A stretch of DNA of 64,000 nt from Candolleomyces eurysporus (Eukaryota > Basidiomycota > Agaricomycetes > Agaricales > Psathyrellaceae): contig JANBPK010000729.1 of the NCBI GenBank assembly GCA_027579435.1, positions 1-64,000 on the forward strand. Direction: 5' to 3'. The stretch's first letter is position 1; the number at the start of each line of letters is the position of its first letter. The notes below the pieces were generated by a model. The model saw only the letters and a program-made list of their open reading frames with translations. It did no database searches and had not been told where the DNA came from. Both the position numbers and the translations under genes were made by a program. Shown here piece after piece: positions 23,501 to 35,552 of this stretch.

Positions 23501-25409
23501 ATGGAGGGAAATCCAGTGCCTCTTAGGCTGATACCACCACACCTGTCAAAGGCACAATTCTCAGTCAGGCTCCGAGCCTATCACCATATTTATCAAGATT
23601 TTCAACAGTGGTCTGCGCCTGTAACCAAGCCGACGCCAACAAAGGCTTCTTCCCCACCTGCCACTTCCACCGTGTTGCATTACGAATCCACCTCTACACC
23701 CCCTGTTGTTGAGCAACATCATACTCCTCCCTCTCCTTCCAACCCACCACACCATGAATCCCTCTTTACACCTCCCACCACACCACATCACAAATACCTA
23801 TTTACACCTCAGTCTGAGCAACATCATTCTCCAGCTGGATCTCTTCCTTCCCCATCTCCTGTTCTGCAGAGAACTCTGCGTCCACGCAATCCCAGAATTG
23901 CTGGCAGCAATGCTGGCAGCAATGCCGGCTCGGAGTCCGATGTCGAGATGAATAACCTCAGCTCTGATTATCACGAGAGCGAGAGCGAGAGTGGCGGTGC
24001 AAATTGGGACTTCACTGGTCCAAGAAGCAATGTGGTAAAGGAGCAAGATGAGGACGATCGGATGGAGGTAGATGAACGGGCTGGGACCCAGCCAACAGCC
24101 AAGGTTGTGCCCAGAGCTGGAGACGCTACCGTTGATGGATGGTTCAGGTATGACTCGTTATGTTAAACTCCCCCAATATATGCTAAAAGCTTGAATCCCC
24201 AGTCACGTTAAATCATGGTCCAGAAAATACCTCACACCTGGAAACATATCACCTTACTCCATGCTACGACACTTCATGCACCTCACCAGTGTTCACCAAT
24301 TTCGAGCACATAAACACCCGAACATGCAGTGGGTCAACGACGACTTGCTGGTGGTGGACCAGAAACACCAGTTTGTCCCATCCAAATTCTTTAATTTCGT
24401 TGACTACCAGCTTGAACAACTGGAGGTTTTCTTCAAGGATCGGGTCCTTCGGGGCTTCAGCCTTGGGGACCTTGACGTTGTCTGCGATTTCACCAAGCTG
24501 AAAGATAGCGGAGACGTGAAGACAGAGTGGTACAGTTGCCTGCTTCCCTTGAAAGACATGCAAAATGAAGACTCCAAGAAGTTTTTGGTGAACCTTTTGC
24601 AGCGGGGGGATCTTGTATCACCGCTTCCGGGTGCAGAAATGGATTGGAAGTGCGAGGTGGCTTGGCCATGGACAGGTGTAATCCGCGAGGCAACCGTGAG
24701 TCTCTATGTATTGGTGCACATTTTGCAGGGATCTCCTGGCCGCACCACCGAAGAGAACCTTATGCAGATTGCCAACACTGTGTCGCGTCGCCACTTGTTT
24801 GTGGAGAGTATTCTTGGGACCTTGGCCATTTTCTCCAATTATTGGAAAGGTGCCAAAGCGCAGGGCAGGTTCAAAGAAATTCTTCGTGTCCTTCCCTATC
24901 GCATCTCACGTCTGCTCTTCATTCTCATACGGGTGGTGCGCCCGGTGGAACACCTGTTTATCATGCGCTTCGAGTCTCTGAAAAACCAGGAATCATTCAC
25001 CACCAACTATCGCACGAAGCTCTGGGCGTCAGGAGGTCACCAACTCGGGAACCGTGTCCTAATGGACAGTGTTGCCTTATTTTTCAAACACCCCGACAGG
25101 TATGGCAACCTAACATTCGAATGGATATCCGGAGTGCGCCCATATCACCATCTTACTGTAGCCATTCAACGCCGCCTACTTCCAGGCCCTTCTCGGTACT
25201 CACCTGAAGTTGCAAAGGCAGGAGTGGATATTGGGGATCTGCAGGCTGGCAGGTCGGACGGAGTATCTGCTCAAAACTATGCTGTTTTGAGCTCGTTTAT
25301 TCCGGCGGAGAGCGGTCTGATCAGTCACTATCAGGCGCTCTCTATGCGGTGGCACGGACTATTTGGACAGAGCACCGGGTTTGAGTCAGATCGAGTGTAT
25401 ATTGTTTAG
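20572..25409 (+). CDS. OrsD/telomere-linked-helicase-like large protein without helicase
   Basis: A long multi-exon gene; introns seen at about 20735-20785, 21244-21307, 21918-21970, 22448-22505, 23103-23151 and 24148-24202, all in phase, stop TAG... at 25407. The 5' end (ATG 20572) is tentative. The N-terminal third is acidic and Ser-rich (DDEDEGDGEIGDEE, EEETDDVDDSYEPVDDEDEG). Then comes LAYHFQYQFIVCIPCETGIC, resembling the OrsD Cys-containing domain, and APVQSFFMANAVRALFPV, typical of fungal TLH-type proteins. The C-terminal ~370 residues match the region that precedes the RecQ helicase in those proteins and show GSPGRTTEE, FSNYWKGAKAQGR, YHHLTVAIQRRLL and DLQAGRSDGVSAQNYAV. No helicase follows. 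The gene is uninterrupted. Function unknown; a recombinase relationship is proposed in the findings. Confidence 0.7.
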
Positions 25410-26045
25410 GAACATTGTCTCCTTATAAGATTGTCTGTACATGTTAATATGTATCTACGAAGATTCTAATGGTACTGCGCTCTTTGACACTATTCCACTC
25501 ATCATCAACGTCCCCAAACTGCGGCTCTATCCCAACACCACCAACACCCGAAATCGCACTAACACTCAGCAAACTCCTCCTATGCCCTCCCAAGTTCGCT
25601 TCGGTAGGTCCTAAGTCTAAACGTCCCACCGCTGGAGACCTCTTTGACACCAAAAGCCGTCGTTCGGAATGAAGCAAGCACCGACGAATGCTTCGTCGGT
25701 TAGGCCATACTTCGATCCCTAACACATGATAAACATTAAGCACAAATAATTACTCTCTCAAACCACAAGCTTACGATGGTGTACGCGAGAGAGAGATACG
25801 TTACACCCGAGTAGAAGGGATTTAGTATGTATAATTTGGAGGATTAGAGACGCACCTCATTCGACGGCGAGAATCAGGAATTCTACCATAGCTTTAAAAA
25901 TCATCCTGAATCGGTAGGAACGTTGAGATAAAGAGAGGGAGGCTCGCGGCAATCAGAACAATTGGACTCCTGAGCATTAACAGCGGTAGCACGACGCGAG
26001 TAGATCCCTGAACCAAACGCACCCACACTCCCGTTACCATTCCGC
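25410..26045. other. Intergenic with one short hairpin
   Basis: Contains a perfect 9-bp stem at 25680-25700 (ACCGACGAA-TGC-TTCGTCGGT). No gene was recognised. Confidence 0.45.
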
Positions 26046-26754
26046 TCACCTCGGCGCCTACATCCGATTGCACGGTGACTGGTGGCTGGTGGTGTGCAAA
26101 TGTTTGGCCACCAGAGTCGCGCGCAAATGCCACAGCCACCGTGGCTATTCTCTCAACCACGACCACGAGTATCCCCTTGCCCAATGGCGATGACAAGCGA
26201 CAAGCGACGGGGATATACTACAGCAACCGATGGTGGCGGTGCCGGATCGGAGTGCTGCCAGCTGGCAGCGACGACTGCCCACCTGCCTCAACGACCATCC
26301 GCAACGGCCGATATGGCCCCTTTGCCCCCTACTTCCATTCGGGCGGCTGGTACCAATCTTGGTGCTTTTCATGAGGCTTGACCCGCGAAGAGCTCGGATT
26401 GGGTACCGGTTCTGCTGCGAGCCGGAGGTGGAGAAGGCGTGGGGGAAGCCGTCGTGCATGACTAGGGCGGGGACTCCCAACGACCAACCATTGACCAACC
26501 ATTGACGACCGGCTAGAGCGTAACGGAGACGATGACTAGTACGGAGGTCTGGGAGGCGAACGGCAGGGTACAAGCTGGACCCTGTCTTTTTTTTTTNANT
26601 CCTTATTCCCTGTTGACATGTGGCATCTTTCTCGGCGTGCAGATTTATCATCAAAGCCGTCAAGAGCTCCAATGGAACCTTCATCAACGGCGAGAGGCCC
26701 CCCAGCGAGGCAGTCGAGTCGGATCCATACGAACTACAAAGCGACGACATGATC
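26046..26754 (+). pseudogene. Degenerate FHA-domain gene fragment, copy A
   Basis: The exon 26643-26754, after a GTGCAG acceptor and before a GTACGT donor, encodes VKSSNGTFINGERPPSEAVE and SDPYELQSDD, the phosphothreonine-binding loop and following strand of an FHA domain. The upstream sequence to 26046 is homologous to the reverse complement of 31830-32530 but reads in changing frames with stops, and contains N bases at 26597 and 26599 in a T run. The next exon, present in copy B, is absent here. I read it as a truncated duplicate of an FHA protein of the kind that is widespread in agaricomycetes. Confidence 0.6.
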
Positions 26755-29700
26755 GTACGTCCCCATTGCCGCCTTCCCCCTCCTTCCCCCCTTCTGACTG
26801 GGCTCAAGTTTGGGGGTCGTCGAGAACCGCAACTGTTCATACACCTTGCTGTGCTGGACCCCTCATTGACGGCGACTTTCATTCGTTGATCCTCTGTTCT
26901 GGATGCATTTTGACACCCTGCCTATCTCCCCTCCCATTCTTACATTCATTTATTTAACATACCAACCTTCTTTCGCGGCCGATGCGACTCATCGATTTAG
27001 TTTGCATTCGAGTATATTATATAACTTCTGTTTTTTACAATGTTCATTCACCCCCGCAATTTGTTATCGCTCAGTACTCTTCCTCCTGTCAGACCCGATG
27101 ATCAGGCCAAGCTTGACGTCCTCTTCCGCCTCTCTAATGAATGTAAGCCTTAAGTCATGCGACTGCGATCACCAACTAAGTTGATAAAGCGAGCGTGCAC
27201 AACGACTTCATTTCCTCGCCATCTGTCTTGTCTAGGACCGAGCCTTGAGGACCAGGTGAGCACCATCAAACACGGGCAACACGGGCATTGCACACTTCGC
27301 CCGTTCGTGAACCCTGCACAAGGATCCAGAAGCACTATTCATTGCTTTGCAAGACCACTCTGCTCTGTCTCCCAAATCTCATGAGATTTGATATCTATAC
27401 CTATGTTTGAAGCCTGAAGGCTGGCACGACACCGCTCTCCCGTTTCTCCCTCTAAGTCGTCGTTACATACTGTTTGACCTTTGGCGGGATGGTAGCTACC
27501 TGAGCGAGAACAGATGGGGTGCCAGCGACACACAAGGGACTAAACAAGGACTCAACGAACAAGAACAAGGGGCAGGACTGCCTGCCAGAGACCTGATGGC
27601 GGGGATTGCTGGGCACACGAATCTTGTGAGTGGTGGGAGTCGCGCGCGGCTGATTTCGTGATTCTCATTTCCGAGGTTTTTTGTGGAGCTCGCCGGTTCA
27701 GAATGGAATTGGCGTGGCTTTCGCATGTTTGGAAGGATCAAACACATTCTACCCGATCGAATGGCGTGATGGTAGAAAGATCGTAAGTCCTGGAGTTGTT
27801 GGTATCGTAGCGGCGCTGCGGCGCCAGTCCCCGACTCCGAGTCATGGGTCACAAGAATGTATTCGCAATCTGACTGATAATGTGCTACTAACAGCGAAAC
27901 ATAATACAGTTCTTTCATTTTCGAAGAGACCAGGGATTTACAATGGGGGAAACAGCAGTCACAAGGAACATTTACCGATAAAGAGGACAGTTTCTCAGAG
28001 ATAAATTGTCGCAATACTGAGAGGTAGGGCGGGTTTGTGAATGAGGGCAGTTTGACAAATGGTCACATCGAGCTCTGACCAGCCATTGGGACAGGCGCGC
28101 TCGGTCGGGTATAACTCGGCGGAGTGGCCCAGGAGATCACACTCGAGTCCACGCAAGCTCAGATAACTAGGCGGGGAGCGCCTCGTATAGCGTTGAGGCC
28201 AAAGACGGAATGCTGATTTGGCACCTCCTGGCAAATACAGATGCAGCCACGATCTAATCTACCTGTTCTGCTCCACCAGGATCCCCCACTACATTGGGAC
28301 AGTGAAGGAGATCGTAGAAGCATGGATAAATCATAGGGCAATGGAGGCGGTCAAACGGAGGACAGCCAACGTCAGAAAGAACTTGATAGATGTGAGAGGG
28401 TGGCTTGGAAAGGAACATGGGTGGACGGGCAAAGAAAATGGGAGACAGAAAATGGGAGACGCTTGGTAATTATCGACTTGCAAAGGAATTCACGAGTTAC
28501 CGAATGCCCGAATGCATTGCGTCATGGGCTACCTATGAACCCCATGAGGCAAGACTTTCTCACCCCTTCCGTTTTCAAAACTGGACGTAATGTCGGTACA
28601 GAACCTCCCCACACTTTGTGCGGAGTCGGGGATCAGTATTGTCACTCATTCGTAGCGAAAGATCAAGACTCCTTGCTCTGCCTTGAGGCAGTGCAGCAGG
28701 CTAGAGCTATATTGCCGCCGTAGGTGAGGCCTGAATGTCGGAACACGCATGTTAATGTCGTTCCTCCCCACCGCTCGAGCGGTTCAGCTGGGGTGTCTGC
28801 AGTGGGTCCTCCAGCACTTGCCACGCTCTTTGACGGAGGCTGGTCCGTAAGCTCTGTAGTGGAGCTGACTGTGAATTGATCATGGATGTCCGATCGTGCC
28901 CTTCCGAAGTAAAACAAAGCCAATACACACTCTACGCTTAACCGGCTACCACCCGGACACATATTTGACACCATGATGGCGATCCTACACGAGGCCAATC
29001 TCGTCTCCACGTCACGACGACAACGATACGTAGTACACGCTTGAACGAGCCATTCCCAGAGAGTCGAAGCTGAATCACTGGTGTGGTGATATACAATGTT
29101 GGATTTTTATAGCGAGGAGTACATGTGTTTGGATAGGCCCATCAACGGCTTCAATGTTGGGAGGGAGAGGCGGTTACTCTTCTTGTCCACAGGTCACCAT
29201 GATGTAAGATAATCAACGTGCAAAGGAATTACCTCAAGATGATGACTGACTCGAAGAGTATGAACGATTCTGCCATCAGATTCTGTTCAAGCCATTGTTA
29301 GCAAGCAATCGGAAGCAACGCGGAGAAAGAGCCATGGGGAGTAGATCCAAAGGACTGCCAGGATAAAGCGTCGTAAATCAAGAATGAGACGACCCAAGAA
29401 AGAGAGAAGAGAGACAGAACAAGGTCACATAGGTCGAAGAGCGAGAGAATTGCATACAGAAATAATTCTTGATGCTGAAAAAGTCATAGAGAGAGTGGCT
29501 TGTGGACGGACAAAGTAGTACAGGACAAAGGAGCTAAAAAGACCATAAGCCAGTGCTCACCTGCATCTTCCCTTTCAAAAGAACTTGACCATACTCGATC
29601 AATACTGCATAAAATATCAATAGAATCGACGCTTTCAGTGCATCTTGCATCCGGATCGTTGACCGCCCAGGTCGAAGACGCATATTCTGCCGTCGTAGGT

Positions 29701-31336
29701 CCATCCGTTTGTCGTGCGGACTCAGGTCGAGTGCGAGTTAGAGCTCAGTATCGCATGATATGATACAAGACAACGATCACCATTCACTGGTCAAAGTTGT
29801 GGGGCATTGTTAATCAAACATCGTTATCTCTACCTGCATCCAGCGCCCAGGCACAATGTCCATTTTACATGCACAGGCACAGCATTGCTGTAGAGATGAT
29901 GGACTTGGTGGGTTGGGACACTTCGTAGAGTTAGGGAAACGATGCGCATCTAATGTTGGCGTTTTGCGAGTCCTCTCACAGCTTCCACAAATGCAAATGC
30001 TGCAAGAGGTAGGGGCGCAGCCACGGCAGAAGAAGTGCCGGCATCTGACCCTCGATCTGGATTGACATCTTTGGCGCCAATTTATCATCTCGATCTAGAT
30101 CGACATCTCTGGCTCCAAGTTATCACAATCGACAGCGATCGTCACTATCGCAATCGCAATCGCAATCGCAGCGCCGAACCTCACAACACAATCTCTTTTA
30201 CAGCTGTTTAGGAATCGATGCTCGTTTTCCTTAAAACTTGCTTTTTGATATTTGGAGCAAGTGGGGCTGAGAAACAAACCATTTTGGATTGATCTCAGAT
30301 CGAAGGCTCTACAGCGCTCAGCGCTCAGCGGCGGTCGCCATTGTAGGGACATTCGTATATCGGTTGGAAACCGGCGGCTGTTCGAGTTGATAGTCGATCT
30401 AGTGCAACTGGAGACATGAATACGTTTGAATCGAGAGGGAAGAAGATGAGCCTGAGACGCTAGACCTCACCGCAAGCAGGGGGAACTTCAAAAATTGAAT
30501 CGAACTCGTTTGACCTCGCCAAACGCGAGAACACCCGTTGACCAGCTATACAGAAGTACACGCGCATATGTTGGTGGGAAGTGCCAGCGCTACTGTTTTA
30601 GAACATATAGGTGCGCCGTAGCCCTTGTTCTCAAAGCGCAAAAGCGTACGAAATGAAAAGCCCAGACCCAATCTCGACCCTCCGAAGCCTTTACACTCTC
30701 CACCAAATTCATCGACCTCAGCTCCCGCTCCCGCATGGACTCTCTGCGCACGGACTACTTCTCACTACATAACTTGTGCGGAGGTTTTTCCTTCTGTCCT
30801 GACATACCACCAAGGTTTCGAGGAGAGAGGAGAGGAGAAAGCATAAATTAGGCGCAAGATCATTACAAAATTCCCAACACGAAATAAAATACTCGAAAAA
30901 ACGACCCTTTGATCCCCGTTGGAAACGCATGCTATGGACGCGTAGGAAAGGGCATGAGCCAAAAGCACAACAGGACAGTCGAGAGAAGACAAGGCAGAGA
31001 GGAAACAAAGAAACAAGATAGGGAGTGGCGAGCGGACGACAAGACGACGACAACGATGTGTGTATGAATTGATGGATGCATGTGGAATATGGTATATTTA
31101 CGCAGTGGTCGAACCGACGAACGGAACGGACGAATGGCAATTTGTTCTTCAAATAAAAAAAGGCGTGGGTCGAGAGAAGAACAAGTTGACATGCGACGAC
31201 GTGATCTCGTCGGTCAAAGCGGTGTTGGTGGGGGGGAGGCGGTGCAAGAGTAGATTGGGAAAGTGGTGGCAAGGCCCTCTTCGAAACTGAGAGGGGGATG
31301 ATAGGTTCAGGGGTGCCCAGCCCGGCCTCCCGACTG
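26755..31336. other. 4.6 kb with no recognisable intact gene
   Basis: Only short frames, none resembling a known protein. An exon-like piece near 27060-27128 (VRPDDQAKLDVLFRLSNE) followed by GTAAGC could be a relic. A GC-rich block at 27804-27837 recurs inverted at 54051-54087. A 38-bp direct duplication lies at 30052-30127. The part just below 31337 is presumably the 3' flank of FHA copy B. Confidence 0.4.
30052..30172 (+). repeat. 38-bp tandem duplication plus AATCGC microsatellite
   Basis: Units 30052-30089 and 30090-30127 both run CTCGATCT..GACATCT.TGG..CCAA.TTATCA with about eight differences. An (AATCGC) tract of four copies follows at about 30149-30172. Confidence 0.65.
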
Positions 31337-32530
31337 CTACGGCTCAGGAGGGGCAGGCGGCGGTGGAGGCGGTGGAGGAGCTTGGCGCGGCACTTCCTGC
31401 GATGAGAGTCATACAGGTGGAAGGGGGAAGGAAAGGGTGGGTGACTAGTTGGCTGTATCGTCGAAAAGATCAATAAATGCAATAAAAATGGACAGGGGAA
31501 TTGGGACTCACCAAGCCGTCACACAAAGCATTGTAGATCTCGCCCATCACCCCGGTGAGGGTATTCAGCTCAACTCGCCCTGCAACCAACCGAGGATGGC
31601 GTCGAAGCCGCTGTTGGCGTTGGTGGTACTGCTGCTGGGCTGGGCGGCGACCTGGGCATCCAGCTCGGTGATGAAGATGCAGATGACACGGGCGGGCGGC
31701 GACTTTGTGGTGGATGATGGTTTTGTTGTCCTCGCCTACGATGTCAATACCAAATTCCTGCAGTTCGAGTCAGAGGGGGGGGAGGAGGAAGGTGGCAAGG
31801 GGGACATACGACGATGTGATCGCTTTGTAGTTCGTATGGATCCAACTTGACAGCCTCTCGCCGCTGATGAAGGTTCCGCTGAAGCTCTTGAAGTCTTTGG
31901 CAAAAATCTGCACGCCGACAAAGATGCCACCTCGCGTCAACAAAAAACAGGATGGAGTTCATACCTTGCGGCTCTCCTCCCAGACCTCCGTGCTCTTTGT
32001 CGTCCCTGCCACGCACTAGCCAGTCGCCGATGGTCGGGCGTTGGGAGTCCCCACCCTAGTCGTGCATGGCGGCCTCCCCCATGCCTTCTCCACCTCTGGC
32101 TCGCAGCAAAACCGGTACCCAATCCGAGCTCTTCGCGGGTCAAGCCTCACAAAAAGCACCAAGATTGGTATTGGCCGTCCGAGTGGGTAGTGGGNCAAAG
32201 GGGCCATATTGGCCGCAACGTCGGTGCGAGTGGTCGTCGGTGTGGGTGGTCGTCGCTGCCAGCTGGCAGCGCTCCGAATGGATCGGAGCGCCGACTGGAG
32301 GTGGCACCGCCTTGGCAGAGAGGCCGTCTGCTGTCGGTTGTCGGTCGTCGTACCATTCCCGCGGCTCGTCGTCGCCGTTGGTCGTGGGATGGTCGTGGTC
32401 GTGGTTGAGAGAATCGACCAGGGTGGCTGTGGCATTTGCGCGACTCTGGTGGGAGCTGGCCAAATATTTGTACACCACCACAGTCACCATGATCGGGACA
32501 GACAAAGTGTTCGAGCTCCGACACTTACGT
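31337..32530 (-). pseudogene. Degenerate FHA-domain gene, copy B
   Basis: Minus strand. The 3' part is well preserved: exon 31512-31757 gives EFGIDIVGEDNKTIIHHKVA, the strand that follows the FHA phosphopeptide loop, then a linker, and after a 115-bp intron a final exon 31337-31396 encodes EVPRQ followed by a run of prolines and TAG. Upstream, around 31850-31910, the FHA loop reads SFSGTFISGERL with a deletion that shifts frame before DPYELQSDH. A 4-bp CGCC duplication near 31693 shifts frame again after KVAAR. The 5' half (to 32530) is frame-scrambled and carries an N at 32195. It parallels copy A in inverted orientation, so both derive from one FHA gene. Confidence 0.65.
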
Positions 32531-32584
32531 AAAGACTCGTCACAATGGCGTCGTTCCACTCTTGACTCTTGAGCCGCAACCACC

Positions 32585-35552
32585 ATGTCCAGCCAGATCC
32601 GCCGCTCGAGCAAGAGGTTTACTTTGGGCTCGTAAGTCTTACTCTCAACTACGCTTCAAAAATGCGCTCAAGAGCGCCACAGAAGTCCCTCTGGGGAGTT
32701 CACATGGAGTTTGGCCGCAAGCCAGGGAAAGCAAACACCGTGGGTCTTCTATCCTCGTACAAGTTCGGCGCAAACTCACCGATTTATAGCGAGACTCCGC
32801 GTAGGGCGCGAATAGAAGCGATCAATAGCCTCAAAACAACAGAAATTCGGACGGATGTTGGGAAAGCAATGAACCCGGACATTCTCGCCTGCAACCTTGA
32901 AGAATTTAGGGACCATTACTGGCCTTCGCCCCGGACCGACCTTCGGCGAATTGAGTTGATAAAGGAACGCCTAAGCGGCAAACTGATCGATACAGCGCCC
33001 TCAACACAAAAGGTGAAACTCGAGAGGGAGATATTTAGTCGGCTCAAGGCGATCTTCATGCAAATTGATGCTCTGGAGCTCCCCAAGAAGGAGTGCAACC
33101 GTTTTGCATTTGGACTTGTTCCGGACGACAACGTGTCCTCCGACGTTGCAGGGGCTAACTTTCGAATCGATGCCTGTGTGAAGGAGCCAAATCCAAATAA
33201 AGAGCAATCGAAGTTCCATGCGACCAATATCATCGTGCCGATGGAGTTCAAAGTCCAGAGGAACATTGACACAGTCCTCCAGGTACGCATCGTATCAGCT
33301 GCGAATTTATGTTTTATGCCTCACCACCAATCGACAGAATCGTTTGCAGCTTGCGTCCGCTGTTAGTCACATTATGAACGACGACGTGCGCCGAATGTTC
33401 ATGCTCGCTGCAAGTGCCTTTTCCTACAAGCGATTTTTCTCAAAAGCCAATATCTGGTTTAGATTACCATTGAGGACGATCGCATGACCCTCTGGTATTT
33501 TTCCCGCTCACACACTGCCAAGTCGCGATCGTTCGACTATGTCAAGGTACGTCGCGCCGGACCAGGAACACTTGCTGTACTTACATCCATATTAGAACCC
33601 GGACCTTCTGATCGAAGTACTGATTTCCCTAATGTTTGCCACAGATGAGGAGCTCGGGTTGGACCCTAGTATCCAAATGCACCATCAACAGGATCCAGAA
33701 GCTGCCAGGCAGTATGTTTACGAGTTGCGGGAGGACGATGGGTCAAGATTCTTCTCTACGACGAAATCCATCAGCGAATACCGCACTGCCTATGTCTCAG
33801 GGCGGAAAACTCGTGTCTTCAAGGTTGTGGAAGTCGAGAAGGAAGGAACCACTTGGCGCGAGAAAAATGGTGCGAAACCGATGGTACTCAAGGACGTGTG
33901 GCTCAACGAGGGCGCCAAAACGGAGAAGGAGATCCAGGACGCGCTATTTGATGACATCCAGAATTTCGCAGAAAGGCCGGACTGGAGAACCGACGCTAGC
34001 CTAAAGGACTTTTGCGAGGACGAGGTAGGGGCCGGAAAGCGTTTCCTTGATGATTTCGAAAGCATCATGCGGGGCGGTTATTTCAAAACACTTTTCCTCC
34101 TAATTCGCTCTCAACACGTCTGTCTCCCATCCAAGAGGCCGATTGCGAGTGCTTGGGTGCCAAACCCTCTAGTTTTTTACTCCAAGAATGTATGGACTCA
34201 AGATGATGAGGTACTTTCGAGGACTTCTCGTCAAGTGTCCAATGCAACATCAAACCGAGACCGCTTCCAGCGACCCCAAGAAGACAAAAATATAAAGCCG
34301 AATTTTTGCCTGTTCGCCCCCAAGAGGCGCTGCTTTATTCTCTTTTCAGATGAATGTACACCCGTTGATAGGCTTCCAACAGTTGGTGATGCTTTTGATG
34401 TGCTCTCTCAATGCGTCATAGGTGTGCTTCTATTAGCTGTGCTGTTTCTCATCGACTAACCTGAATCTGTTTTATTAGCCCTTCGATTGCTGTTCTGCGT
34501 GGGCTGGGTACATCGGGACGTGAGCACAGGGAACGTCATGGCCATCAAGGACGCCAACGGAACTTGGAAGGTGAAGCTTGCCGATTTGGAGTATGCGAAG
34601 AAATTTGAGAGCGGTGCGGGGACGTTCGATCCAAAGACGGTACGCATCCATTCTTGTCGGTATTATCCCAGTCTTATGTCCTTGATAGGGCACCCCATAT
34701 TTCATGGCGCACGAGATCCTAGCGCACGAATACATCGTTCGAGGGAAAAGAGTTCCACAGACAAGGTTCGCATCTTACGCCTGATGGGCCAACGAGCCAG
34801 TTGCCCCCGTCCGCCACAACTTCCAACATGACTTGGAGTGTCTCTTTTGGATCGCTCTCTGGATTTTCACCTGCCGAGTCGGGTATCAGATGTCCAGGAC
34901 CTATGCCAGCGACATATTCACAAACTCTTCGACTCTCACCCTATCAACTGCAAGAGGCAACACTTTCACTCGGCCCAATGAAGACACTTTTCGGACTAAT
35001 CTTCTCCCAGCTCTAGAACCATTGGCAGAGTTTCTCGAATACCTTCGAGACAAGTTATACAACGCCGCCCGAGACCGAGGGGAGGAAGAACGTTGGGAAT
35101 CCAGGGAGTCCTATTCCGGCATTCATCTCGACGTCGCTCAGATATTCACGATTGCGCTCGAGGAAAAGGAAGCGAGAAAGCAAGAATGGGATACGGTTAA
35201 AATGACCTCTCAACAATCCCAAGATGTGTTCGTTGAAGTGAGCAAGAACGATCATCGGGCTCATGTCAGGCTGAAACCCATGGGAACCATGGGACCTCCT
35301 TCGGCCCCGCCATCCGCTCGCCGCAGTAATGAGCCACGGGTGGGAATGAAGCAAGCGTGCCCGTCCCGTGACGAGGAGGAACGAAAGCACCATCCGAAGC
35401 GAAGAAAGGCCCTGGAAGAAGAGGAACGGGACACTCCCTCAGCTGTATCTTCGAAACGCGGTCGACAGCCTCAAACCCGAAGCAAGACCAAGACGCAAAG
35501 CAATCCCAACACGCGGCATAGTCAGAATACTCGGAAGTCCATTCGCAAATGA
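32585..35552 (+). CDS. FunK1-type fungal protein kinase
   Basis: Exons 32585-32631, 32673-33282, 33338-33409, 33463-33546, 33596-34421, 34479-34639, then 34689 to the stop at 35550 with one more intron around 34763-34798. About 800 residues. Family blocks in order: NIIVPMEFKVQRN, RLQLASAVSHIMNDDVRRMF, TIEDDRMTLWYFSRS, VLKDVWLNEGAKTEKEIQ, FAPKRRCFILFSDECT, catalytic loop WVHRDVSTGNVMA, ADLEYAKKF in the DFG position (DLE is usual in FunK1), and GTPYFMAHEIL as activation segment. The kinase presumably phosphorylates proteins in nucleus or cytoplasm; no substrate is known to me. The C-terminal ~150 residues are basic, Lys/Arg/Ser-rich with KRRKALEEEER. The junction before NFQHDLECLFWIALWIF is uncertain and may need one extra C in a C5 run. 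The intron at 33410-33462 begins GC. Confidence 0.88.

Noticed and set aside
25680..25700. 9-bp hairpin as a transcription terminator
   Set aside because: Bacterial-type hairpin termination does not apply to this fungal gene; it is kept only as a small inverted repeat.
30149..30172. AATCGC hexamer repeat as a CRISPR-like array
   Set aside because: There are no spacers; it is a simple microsatellite of four units.
30718..31482. A 254-codon minus-strand open frame
   Set aside because: It has low-complexity composition, no recognisable domain, and overlaps the 3' end and flank of FHA copy B.
31449..31850. 133-codon plus-strand frame
   Set aside because: It is the antisense shadow of the FHA copy B exon, which has clear family motifs on the minus strand.
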